Source: a bacterium | GTDB lineage: Bacteria > UBP15 > UBA6099 > DSWB01 | DNA: 7,188 bases | Reading direction: 5' to 3' | NCBI GenBank assembly: GCA_020061125.1 | Contig: JAGUYV010000223.1 | Span: 1-7,188, forward strand | Shown: piece after piece, positions 1-6,811 of the stretch | Layout of the letters: the number at the start of each line of letters is the position of its first letter | Numbering within the stretch: position 1 is the first letter of the stretch | Translations under genes and position numbers: made by a program | Notes under the pieces: model-generated | Database searches by the model: none | What the model saw: only the letters and a program-made list of their open reading frames with translations | Told to the model about the DNA's origin: nothing

Positions 1-413
1 CGGCCCTGGCGCTGGGCGCGCACGGCGTGCAGCTCGGCACACGCTTCATCGCCACAAAGGAATGCAACGCGCACCCCGCCTACAAACAGCTCATCGTGGA
101 CGCACCGGACACGGGCACCACGATCCTGGGCCGCAAATACCTCATGCTGCGCGTCATCAAAACGCAATTCGCAACCATCATGGCCGACGCGGAAAAACAG
201 GGTGCGAGCGTGGATGAACTTGAAAAACTTCTGCACGACGAGGGCAGCCGCAACAAGGCCGCATCCCTGCACGGAGACCTCGATCAGGGCACCTTCCAGG
301 CGGGGCAGTCCGCGGGACTGGTGCGGGACATCCCCACGGTGGCGGAACTGGTCGAGCGCCTGATTCAAGAATATGAACGCGCACGCGCCGCCCTGCCCCG
401 CATTGCTCCCTGA
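1..413 (+). CDS. Nitronate monooxygenase-like flavin oxidoreductase (3' fragment)
   Basis: This is the C-terminal part of a gene that begins before the window; the frame is read from position 3, giving about 136 visible residues up to the TGA at 411-413. The opening residues ALALGAHGVQLGTRFIAT, followed by KEC, match the conserved FMN phosphate-binding segment of the 2-nitropropane dioxygenase family. That family includes nitronate monooxygenases and FabK-type enoyl-ACP reductases and folds as a TIM barrel. The following HPAYKQLIVDA and DTGTTILGR stretches are also typical of this family. Members use FMN to oxidise nitronates, or NAD(P)H to reduce enoyl thioesters, in the cytoplasm. The catalytic half lies outside the window, so the substrate cannot be chosen. 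I see no convincing terminator in the 107 bp before the next gene. Confidence 0.85.
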   Translation, partial: ALALGAHGVQLGTRFIATKECNAHPAYKQLIVDAPDTGTTILGRKYLMLRVIKTQFATIMADAEKQGASVDELEKLLHDEGSRNKAASLHGDLDQGTFQAGQSAGLVRDIPTVAELVERLIQEYERARAALPRIAP

Positions 414-483
414 ACACGGAATCTTTTCAAAGAATTCTCACACCAATCACGGTCCGCGGCGGCATCGCATTTTTATGGAAAAC

Positions 484-512
484 TTGAATTCGCGCATTGG
501 ATCGGGTTAAAT
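484..512 (+). promoter_or_regulatory. Candidate sigma70-type promoter for the membrane protein gene
   Basis: TTGAAT at 484-489 and TTAAAT at 507-512 are separated by 17 bp, each matching 4 of 6 consensus positions. Initiation about 7 bp downstream would fall near 519, almost on the ATG at 521. The transcript would then be nearly leaderless, which fits the lack of a Shine-Dalgarno sequence there. This is a prediction by inspection only. Confidence 0.35.
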
Positions 513-520
513 TTTAGCTT

Positions 521-1366
521 ATGGCAGAACCGAGGGATACCAACCCGCGCAACGGCAGACGGCAAGAAACCGCGTCCGGAATCATGCGCGATCCCGTGAC
601 CGGCGAGGAATACATGGCCGACACGGACTGGAAGTCCGGTTTTCAGGAACACATATCCGGCGTGATCGGCGCGGCGCTGTGGATGATCGTGTTGTACATG
701 GCGCTGGGGGCAATCGCGGGAATTCTGCTCGGCATGCTGCTGGGGCGCGGAGTTTGCGCGGTGTTCCAGGCACTGGGCCTGTTCGCCGGCATCCAGAACA
801 TGGCCCCGGAATTTCTTGAATACCTTCCCTATTACTATATGCTGGTCACCGGCGTGGGCGGCGTGATCATCGGCCTCGGCATCGGACTGCGCCACGGCGT
901 GATCGCCGGAAATGCGGCCGTGACGCGCGCCATACTGGTGCCCGCCATCGAGTCGGCGCTCAAGAAAACCGCGGGTTTTGTAAACGCCGCGCCCGCGGGA
1001 CTGGCGGATCGCCTGCGCGCAGTTTCCGCGGACGAACTGCACGCCACCCTGCGCGCGCGTGTGGCCGTGGTCGAGGATCATATCGAGGGTTTCGGCCTGT
1101 CGCGCACCTTCCGCCGCTATGTGGCCGCCATCCCCGTTGATTATCTGGAACAGGTGACCAAGCTCGGAACATCCAAACTGTCCGAAGGCGCAGACCGGCT
1201 TTTATACAAGGAACACCTCATCCGGCTGCGGGACGCGGTGCTGGCCTGGATGCGCCGCCGCGCGGCCCGCGCCACGGGCCTGTCCTCGTTCACCCTCGTG
1301 GCCATGCCCATGATCGGCACAAGCCTCATGTTCTTCTTCCCAGCGTTGAGCATCTTCCTTGCCTGA
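521..1366 (+). CDS. Predicted membrane protein of unknown function (281 aa)
   Basis: I do not recognise a family. The protein has a hydrophilic, charged N-terminus (residues 1-45), a long Gly-rich hydrophobic segment at about 48-75, and a second at about 105-123. A roughly 130-residue polar middle region, rich in Arg and acidic residues and probably helical, follows at 125-250. A C-terminal hydrophobic segment lies at about 256-280 and ends the protein. Three membrane spans are therefore likely, with the long loop on one side. G+C-rich codon use matches the genome background, so it looks like a resident gene. Start choice is uncertain: ATG 521 gives the longest frame but has no Shine-Dalgarno. 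An internal ATG at 614 (residue 32) has GAGGA at 605-609 only 4 nt upstream and would keep all hydrophobic segments. The gene converges on groL and shares a terminator hairpin with it. Confidence 0.7.
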   Translation: MAEPRDTNPRNGRRQETASGIMRDPVTGEEYMADTDWKSGFQEHISGVIGAALWMIVLYMALGAIAGILLGMLLGRGVCAVFQALGLFAGIQNMAPEFLEYLPYYYMLVTGVGGVIIGLGIGLRHGVIAGNAAVTRAILVPAIESALKKTAGFVNAAPAGLADRLRAVSADELHATLRARVAVVEDHIEGFGLSRTFRRYVAAIPVDYLEQVTKLGTSKLSEGADRLLYKEHLIRLRDAVLAWMRRRAARATGLSSFTLVAMPMIGTSLMFFFPALSIFLA

Positions 1367-1418
1367 CTCATTTGCAGCGAATAGGTCTGCACTTTCACAA
1401 CAACAAATTACGACGCGA

Positions 1419-1446
1419 AAAAGCCCCCTCTTTCGAGGGGGCTTTT
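1419..1446. terminator. Bidirectional rho-independent terminator between convergent genes
   Basis: A perfect 12-bp stem (four A-T pairs plus the 8-bp GCCCCCTC/GAGGGGGC core) closes a TTTC tetraloop. The sequence is A-rich on the left arm and T-rich on the right. Read on the minus strand it ends in five T residues; read on the plus strand in four. It lies 52 bp after the membrane protein stop and 47 bp after the groL stop, so it can end both transcripts. Confidence 0.85.
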
Positions 1447-1493
1447 GAATTCATTGCCAGTGTGCTTGCTTGGGATCGAAACGGGCCGGGCGC

Positions 1494-3167
<1,674 letters not shown>

Positions 3168-3461
3168 TTATTTCTCGACTTTCGCCATGATGTCGTCTTC
3201 GCTGACGATCACATACTCGTTGCCGCCGACCTTGATTTCCGTGCCGCCCCACTTGGCGATGATCACGATGTCGCCCTTCTTCACATCCGGGGCCACGCGC
3301 TTGCCGTTGTCGTCCAGTTTGCCCGGACCCACGGCGATGACCTTGCACTCCTGCGGCTTCTCTTTGGCCGTGTCGGGCAGCACAATCCCGCCCTTGGTCT
3401 TCTCCTCGACCTCGTCGAGCCGCTGAAGAACCACGCGATCTCCCAACGGTACCAGTTTCAT
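3168..3461 (-). CDS. groS: 10-kDa co-chaperonin GroES
   Basis: GroES is the seven-subunit lid that caps the GroEL ring. The 97-residue product has the N-terminal signature [18 protein letters not shown] at residues 5-22 and the mobile loop with GGIVLPD at 24-30, whose Ile-Val-Leu tripeptide docks on the GroEL apical domain. The C-terminal beta strands are as expected, ending in [11 protein letters not shown]. Length is normal for the family. The ATG at 3459-3461 has a strong AGGAGG Shine-Dalgarno a few bases upstream on the minus strand. It is the first gene of the groS-groL operon, and its leader carries the CIRCE operator, so HrcA repression and heat-shock induction are expected. Confidence 0.99.
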   Translation of the reverse strand: MKLVPLGDRVVLQRLDEVEEKTKGGIVLPDTAKEKPQECKVIAVGPGKLDDNGKRVAPDVKKGDIVIIAKWGGTEIKVGGNEYVIVSEDDIMAKVEK

Positions 3462-3503
3462 GTTGTAAACCTCCTCTCACCTTTCTATGCTGTGTGATTG
3501 TTT

Positions 3504-3530
3504 TTAGCACACTTGCCTTGCGAGTGCTAA
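3504..3530 (-). promoter_or_regulatory. CIRCE operator (HrcA binding site)
   Basis: The inverted repeat TTAGCACaC-N9-GAGTGCTAA matches the CIRCE consensus TTAGCACTC-N9-GAGTGCTAA at 17 of 18 arm positions with the canonical 9-bp spacer. In the direction of groS transcription the first arm is perfect and the second has one substitution. It lies 42 bp upstream of the groS start codon, overlapping the expected transcription start. HrcA binds CIRCE in many bacteria and represses chaperonin genes; no hrcA gene is in this window. Confidence 0.95.
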
Positions 3531-3531
3531 T

Positions 3532-3559
3532 ATTTTAACCCATGCTGTGGAAAAATCAA
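3532..3559 (-). promoter_or_regulatory. groS-groL promoter (sigma70-type)
   Basis: On the minus strand, TTGATT (plus positions 3554-3559, 4 of 6 consensus) is followed after 16 bp by TAAAAT (3532-3537, 5 of 6 consensus). The CIRCE element begins one base after the -10 box, so the predicted start site lies inside the operator. This is the usual arrangement for HrcA repression by blocking polymerase. It looks like a housekeeping-sigma promoter and not a sigma32-type heat-shock promoter. Confidence 0.7.
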
Positions 3560-3822
3560 GGCTTCATAATGATGATAAATCTACATAAATAAAGATATTT
3601 CGACTATAGGAACATATAAATCCATTTTTATATTTTTATCGCTTATTTTCTCACTATTTCTTTAATTATCGCACTTCATTAGCGCAATGCTATCAAGTTA
3701 TCTAAAATAATTACAAAGTATCAGTATGCACACTCGTTGATATGCTATCGCATTATGTAGTGATTATAGTTTATTTATGATATTCATTAATAATGTGAAA
3801 AAGCAGAATCCTGAAACTACAG
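3560..3822. other. A+T-rich intergenic region with no recognisable gene
   Basis: This stretch lies between the end of the lipoprotein gene and the groS promoter. A direct count over 3601-3780 gives 50 G+C in 180 bases (28%), against 44 of 60 (73%) in a sample of uvrC. I see no plausible coding sequence, tRNA, transposase remnant or clear terminator. The short string ATGCTATC occurs twice (about 3687 and 3742) and TTATCGC twice (about 3638 and 3667), without regular spacing. It may be a spacer tied to the low-G+C lipoprotein locus; no function can be assigned. Confidence 0.6.
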
Positions 3823-4944
3823 TCAAGGCACCACATATCCGTAGTATTCGGTTTTCAGCGTCAGAAAATGCGAGCAGTTCACAGGGATTGGCATGAAGGA
3901 ACCAATTGATGCATTGGCTGCAGTTAGCGTGACGATGCGGATATAGCCCGAAGGCATATCGCCGAACGCGTCCCGCCGCACCCTGCCGGTGAACACGCCC
4001 CCTGCAGCGGTTCCCTGCGGGTCCGCGTCGAACATCATTCCATCAACAAAATTTCCCGACATCAATTTCTGAAGGTCAACAAGCATTTGGCCTGATTGCA
4101 TGGCTTCGTCAAAGTCCTCTTGGTCCACTCCATCCGGATAACCGGATTGACCAAGCATTTCCGACAACAATCGCTGTCCATCTGGCTCCGTCATAATCGG
4201 CATGTTGAACCATAACTTTCCTACCATAAGACCTTCGCTTTGCTCAATGTCGGGATTTGTAAATTTGGCGCCGTAAATATGCACATACGGAGGGTCAATT
4301 GTTCCTCCCGTGATTTCCCCCTGCACGGAATATTTGATATAAAAATAGTCGTTGTCATATCCGGCGGACATAGTGATGAGATCGAGATTGTCAGGCACAA
4401 TGTCTGCGGAATTATCAACATCAGGATAACCGGATACCCACAAAATACTATCTGGCGTTGACGGAAATGCTCCTGTGGTGACATTGCCGAAACTGTCTTG
4501 AACACGGATGTAAAATTCAACTGTGGAGCCTGACGGCTGTTCCGGAATATTCCCTTCAAAATATAGAGAACCAAAATATGTTGTAATTATTGTCAATGGA
4601 ACTTCCTGCTCCTGTGAGCCATTCACACGATAAATGAGCTTTGCGGTTCTCGTTACCGGTGTTTCTTCGTTTTCATCGCCCATAGGGGTTACGCGAACAG
4701 TTATTCTCGGGTTATTGTTCGGCGAGATCGGCGGGTATGTGACACCATCAATTCTTGCCCATGTGGTGTGTAAAATACTTGCAAATGCATCTTCTTCAGG
4801 CTCATCAGCGGGAGGTACTACTGTGGTGTTAGGATTTGAAACGCTTGCGCTTCCTCCGCCTCCCCCCCCGCATGAGGCCGATAGGAATGCAAAGCACATG
4901 CTTGCTATCAAAATAAACCATGACTTGCGCTTCCTGTTGCTCAT
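3823..4944 (-). CDS. Predicted lipoprotein of unknown function (373 aa)
   Basis: The start at ATG 4942-4944 gives a clear signal peptide: MSNRKRK, then a hydrophobic core at residues 9-21, then LSASC with Cys25 as the probable lipidated residue. Ser at -3 is less usual for a lipobox. Six glycines and a Pro/Glu-rich linker (26-55) follow. Residues about 77-160 alternate in beta-strand fashion, with LIYRVNGS and VEFYIRVQDSFGN resembling an Ig/fibronectin-like sandwich. Residues about 175-345 (NLDLITMSAGYDNDYFYIKY and beyond) look like a second beta-rich domain, loosely like CBM9 or DOMON folds. That comparison is an impression, not an assignment. The protein is probably anchored at the outer membrane or cell surface. 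Base composition is low for the window (54 of 120 G+C over 4201-4320). It has its own promoter and inverted repeat upstream. No terminator is visible before groS, which lies downstream on the same strand. The frame stays open upstream to 5250, but the signal peptide and Shine-Dalgarno fix the start. Confidence 0.8.
   Translation of the reverse strand: MSNRKRKSWFILIASMCFAFLSASCGGGGGGSASVSNPNTTVVPPADEPEEDAFASILHTTWARIDGVTYPPISPNNNPRITVRVTPMGDENEETPVTRTAKLIYRVNGSQEQEVPLTIITTYFGSLYFEGNIPEQPSGSTVEFYIRVQDSFGNVTTGAFPSTPDSILWVSGYPDVDNSADIVPDNLDLITMSAGYDNDYFYIKYSVQGEITGGTIDPPYVHIYGAKFTNPDIEQSEGLMVGKLWFNMPIMTEPDGQRLLSEMLGQSGYPDGVDQEDFDEAMQSGQMLVDLQKLMSGNFVDGMMFDADPQGTAAGGVFTGRVRRDAFGDMPSGYIRIVTLTAANASIGSFMPIPVNCSHFLTLKTEYYGYVVP
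4862..4869 (-). repeat. Homopolymeric G8 tract after the lipobox cysteine
   Basis: Eight consecutive C residues on the plus strand read as G8 on the coding strand, immediately after the TGC codon of Cys25 and within the polyglycine linker. Loss or gain of one G would shift the frame just after the lipidation site. Confidence 0.9.
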
Positions 4945-4950
4945 GGTACG

Positions 4951-4956
4951 CCCTCC
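4951..4956 (-). promoter_or_regulatory. Ribosome binding site fixing the lipoprotein start
   Basis: GGAGGG on the minus strand lies 6 nt before the ATG at 4944. With the signal peptide that begins exactly there, it selects this start over the in-frame upstream candidates. Confidence 0.85.
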
Positions 4957-5023
4957 GGAAATTCCTGCCGCCCCGCCTGGATTAGTAGCGTCCGTCATGA
5001 ACCATGCAATCGAATTGCCCTGA

Positions 5024-5048
5024 CAATAATGGTATTTTACCATGATTG
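5024..5048. promoter_or_regulatory. 25-bp inverted repeat, candidate operator over the lipoprotein -10 box
   Basis: Two 11-bp arms, CAATAATGGTA and TACCATGATTG, flank a TTT centre and match at 10 of 11 positions. The inner ATGGTA/TACCAT pair is perfect. The -10 hexamer of the predicted lipoprotein promoter (5034-5039) lies at the dyad centre. Position and symmetry suggest binding of a dimeric repressor. I do not recognise the motif as that of a known regulator. Confidence 0.5.
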
Positions 5049-5063
5049 AATTACTATAAGCAA
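5034..5063 (-). promoter_or_regulatory. Candidate promoter of the lipoprotein gene
   Basis: On the minus strand, TTGCTT (plus 5058-5063) and TAAAAT (plus 5034-5039, 5 of 6 consensus) are separated by 18 bp. Initiation would be near 5027, giving a leader of about 80 nt. The -10 box coincides with the centre of the 25-bp inverted repeat. Confidence 0.5.
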
Positions 5064-5086
5064 CTGTTTTACAGTGTTCATAGAAC
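5063..5086. repeat. Two adjacent short inverted repeats upstream of the lipoprotein -35 box
   Basis: ACTGT-TTT-ACAGT (5063-5075) is followed directly by GTTC-ATA-GAAC (5076-5086). Both arm pairs are perfect and both have 3-nt centres, like the larger palindrome at 5024-5048. They sit between the divergent lipoprotein and uvrC promoters. Arms of 5 and 4 bp can arise by chance, so this is only a candidate regulatory cluster. Confidence 0.3.
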
Positions 5087-5112
5087 GAAACGCTCACGGA
5101 CGGACAGCGGCT

Positions 5113-5142
5113 TTTCCATGGCGTGCGCGGCGCGGTTATAAT
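5113..5142 (+). promoter_or_regulatory. Candidate uvrC promoter
   Basis: A perfect TATAAT at 5137-5142 is preceded, after 18 bp, by TTTCCA at 5113-5118 (4 of 6 consensus). Initiation would be near 5149, immediately before the AGGAGG Shine-Dalgarno. The in-frame GTG at 5123 would be left out of the transcript, which supports the ATG at 5168 as the uvrC start. Confidence 0.55.
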
Positions 5143-5149
5143 ACCATTC

Positions 5150-5155
5150 AGGAGG
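5150..5155 (+). promoter_or_regulatory. Ribosome binding site of uvrC
   Basis: AGGAGG lies 12 nt before the ATG at 5168. The spacing is slightly long, but the match is perfect. No comparable site precedes the upstream GTG at 5123. Confidence 0.7.
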
Positions 5156-5167
5156 CCAAAGCCGCTT

Positions 5168-6811
5168 ATGCAGGAATTGAAGGACCGCGTGCGCAGCCTG
5201 CCCCACGAGCCGGGGGTATATTTATTTAAAGATGCGCGCGCGCGGATCATTTATATCGGCAAGGCCAAGGATTTGCGCTCCCGCGTGTCCAGTTACATGC
5301 GCGACCCGGCCCCCGGCCCGGGCGCCGAGAAACTCGGCATGCTGCGCGCGGACATGCGCGGGCTGGACTTCATTGTCACTCGCAACGAAGTCGAGGCCCT
5401 CATTCTCGAAGCCACCCTCATCAAGAAACACAAACCGCGCTACAATGTGATGCTCAAGGACGACAAGTCCTACCCCTACATCAAATTGACCAATGAGGAC
5501 TACCCGCGCCTTGACCTCACCCGGCGCGTGCTGGACGACGGCGCGCGTTACTTCGGCCCGTACTCGTCCGCTTACGGCGTGCGCGGCGCGCTGACCTTTC
5601 TGCGAAAGACATTTCCCCTGCGCCGCTGCAATTCCATGAAAAAGCAGCCGTGCATGTACCATCACATGGGCCAGTGCATGGGGCCGTGCGGGGGCGATGT
5701 TGACAAAGAGCAATACGCCGCCAATGTGCGCGCCGTGGCCCAGTTTCTGTCCGGAAAACACCGCGAACTCATGCAGGAGCTACGCGAGTCCATGACGCGG
5801 GCCGCGGCGGACACGCGCTTCGAGCAGGCCGCGATCATGCGCGACCGGTTGCTCGCCATGGAAAAGCTGTTCGACCAGAAGCAGGAGGCGGTGTGGGGCC
5901 ACGCCGTGGATCTCGATGTGATCGGCATCGCCTCGGAGCCGGGGATCGCGTGCGCGGAAGTGCTGTTCGTGCGCAATGGCGCGCTCACGGGCCACGACCC
6001 ATTCCTGCTGCGGCCCGGAGCGGCCGCGGGCGAGGAGGAAATCCTGGCGCGGTTCGTTGAGCAGTACTACGCGCACCGCGAGGATGTGCCCACGGAAGTT
6101 TTGCTCACCCGCGCGCCAGACGATCCCGCCCTGCTCGCGGCGTTTCTCACGGAACGGCGCGGCCGACCCGTGTCCGTGAAACAACCGCTGCGCGGGCGCA
6201 AGCGCAAGCTCGCGGACATGGCGGACGCCAACGCGGGCGAACATCTGCGCGATCATGTACGGCGCGACATGGCCAACCGCGATCAGGCGCGCGCCCTGGC
6301 CGAGGCGCTTGAAGCCAAGCTGGCCGCAACCTTCCCCCTGCGCCGCATCGCCGGGTTCGACATCTCCACCATCCAGGGCACGAACACGGTCGGCTCGGCC
6401 GTGGCGTTTATCAACGGCATGCCGGACAAGGACGGGTACCGCAAGTTCGTGATTCGCGGACACGGGCAGGACGATTTCTCCTCCATGCGAGAGATGGCCG
6501 CCCGGTTTCTGAAGAATGTGCGCGCGGGCAAGTGGCCGCGCCCGGATCTGATCATCGTGGACGGGGGCAAGGGGCAGCTCTCGGCCGTGCAGCAGGGCAT
6601 TGTGGACGCGGAATATTTCGACGAGCCGCTGTATGTGATCGGATTCGCCAAGCAGGCGGCGGTGTCCCATGTCATGGGCCGCGAGGAGCCTCTATACTAT
6701 GAGCCGGACGAGCATGCGCTGCACATGGTGCGCCGGGTGATTGCCGAAGCCCACCGGTTCGCGGTGTCGTTCCACCGAAGAAAGCGCACGGAGGCCATGC
6801 TCGGTGAATGA
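5168..6811 (+). CDS. uvrC: Excinuclease ABC subunit C lacking the C-terminal HhH domain
   Basis: UvrC makes the two incisions of nucleotide excision repair after UvrA-UvrB damage recognition. From ATG 5168 the product is 547 residues. The N-terminal GIY-YIG nuclease (about 12-92) keeps Tyr29, Arg39 and Glu76, at the same numbers as the Thermotoga maritima catalytic residues. Four cysteines follow at 154, 162, 170 and 174, the set that binds an Fe-S cluster in E. coli UvrC. A UvrB-binding UVR motif lies at about 200-236. The RNase H-like nuclease has Asp398 (GFDIS), Asp436 (DDFSSM), Asp465 (VDGGKGQ) and His529 (EAHRFA). The protein stops at RRKRTEAMLGE, just after this domain, so the usual (HhH)2 DNA-binding domain of about 55-60 residues is absent. 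Typical UvrC is about 600 residues. Neither other forward frame after the stop shows an HhH remnant. A GTG at 5123 extends the frame but lacks a Shine-Dalgarno. An alkyltransferase-like gene overlaps its 3' end. Confidence 0.95.
   Translation: MQELKDRVRSLPHEPGVYLFKDARARIIYIGKAKDLRSRVSSYMRDPAPGPGAEKLGMLRADMRGLDFIVTRNEVEALILEATLIKKHKPRYNVMLKDDKSYPYIKLTNEDYPRLDLTRRVLDDGARYFGPYSSAYGVRGALTFLRKTFPLRRCNSMKKQPCMYHHMGQCMGPCGGDVDKEQYAANVRAVAQFLSGKHRELMQELRESMTRAAADTRFEQAAIMRDRLLAMEKLFDQKQEAVWGHAVDLDVIGIASEPGIACAEVLFVRNGALTGHDPFLLRPGAAAGEEEILARFVEQYYAHREDVPTEVLLTRAPDDPALLAAFLTERRGRPVSVKQPLRGRKRKLADMADANAGEHLRDHVRRDMANRDQARALAEALEAKLAATFPLRRIAGFDISTIQGTNTVGSAVAFINGMPDKDGYRKFVIRGHGQDDFSSMREMAARFLKNVRAGKWPRPDLIIVDGGKGQLSAVQQGIVDAEYFDEPLYVIGFAKQAAVSHVMGREEPLYYEPDEHALHMVRRVIAEAHRFAVSFHRRKRTEAMLGE

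Noticed and set aside
422-475. Terminator after the nitronate monooxygenase-like gene
   Set aside because: Only weak, short dyads (TCTTT/AAAGA; a 3-bp GCG/CGC stem) precede the T-runs. No stable hairpin is evident.
3660-3780. Repeated ATGCTATC and TTATCGC strings suggesting iterons or a replication/partition site
   Set aside because: There are only two copies of each, unevenly spaced and short, in A+T-rich sequence where chance repeats are common. No replication or partition gene is nearby.
5076-5086. SOS (LexA) box near uvrC
   Set aside because: GTTC-ATA-GAAC has the arms in the opposite order from the GAAC...GTTC SOS boxes, and ACTGT-TTT-ACAGT lacks the spacing of the enterobacterial CTGT-N8-ACAG box.
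5123-5167. Extended uvrC start at GTG 5123
   Set aside because: The added 15 residues have no counterpart in UvrC, no Shine-Dalgarno precedes the GTG, and a perfect TATAAT lies downstream of it.
5234-5244. Alternating GCGCGCGCGCG tract (Z-DNA potential)
   Set aside because: It lies in the uvrC coding sequence and is explained by Ala-Arg codons in a G+C-rich genome.
4945-5250. Upstream extension of the lipoprotein frame (102 more codons)
   Set aside because: It would bury the signal peptide and run into uvrC and its promoter. GGAGGG and the lipoprotein signal mark the start at 4944.
5780-6670. Long minus-strand open frame inside uvrC
   Set aside because: It is a compositional shadow of uvrC, with no start context and no recognisable domain.
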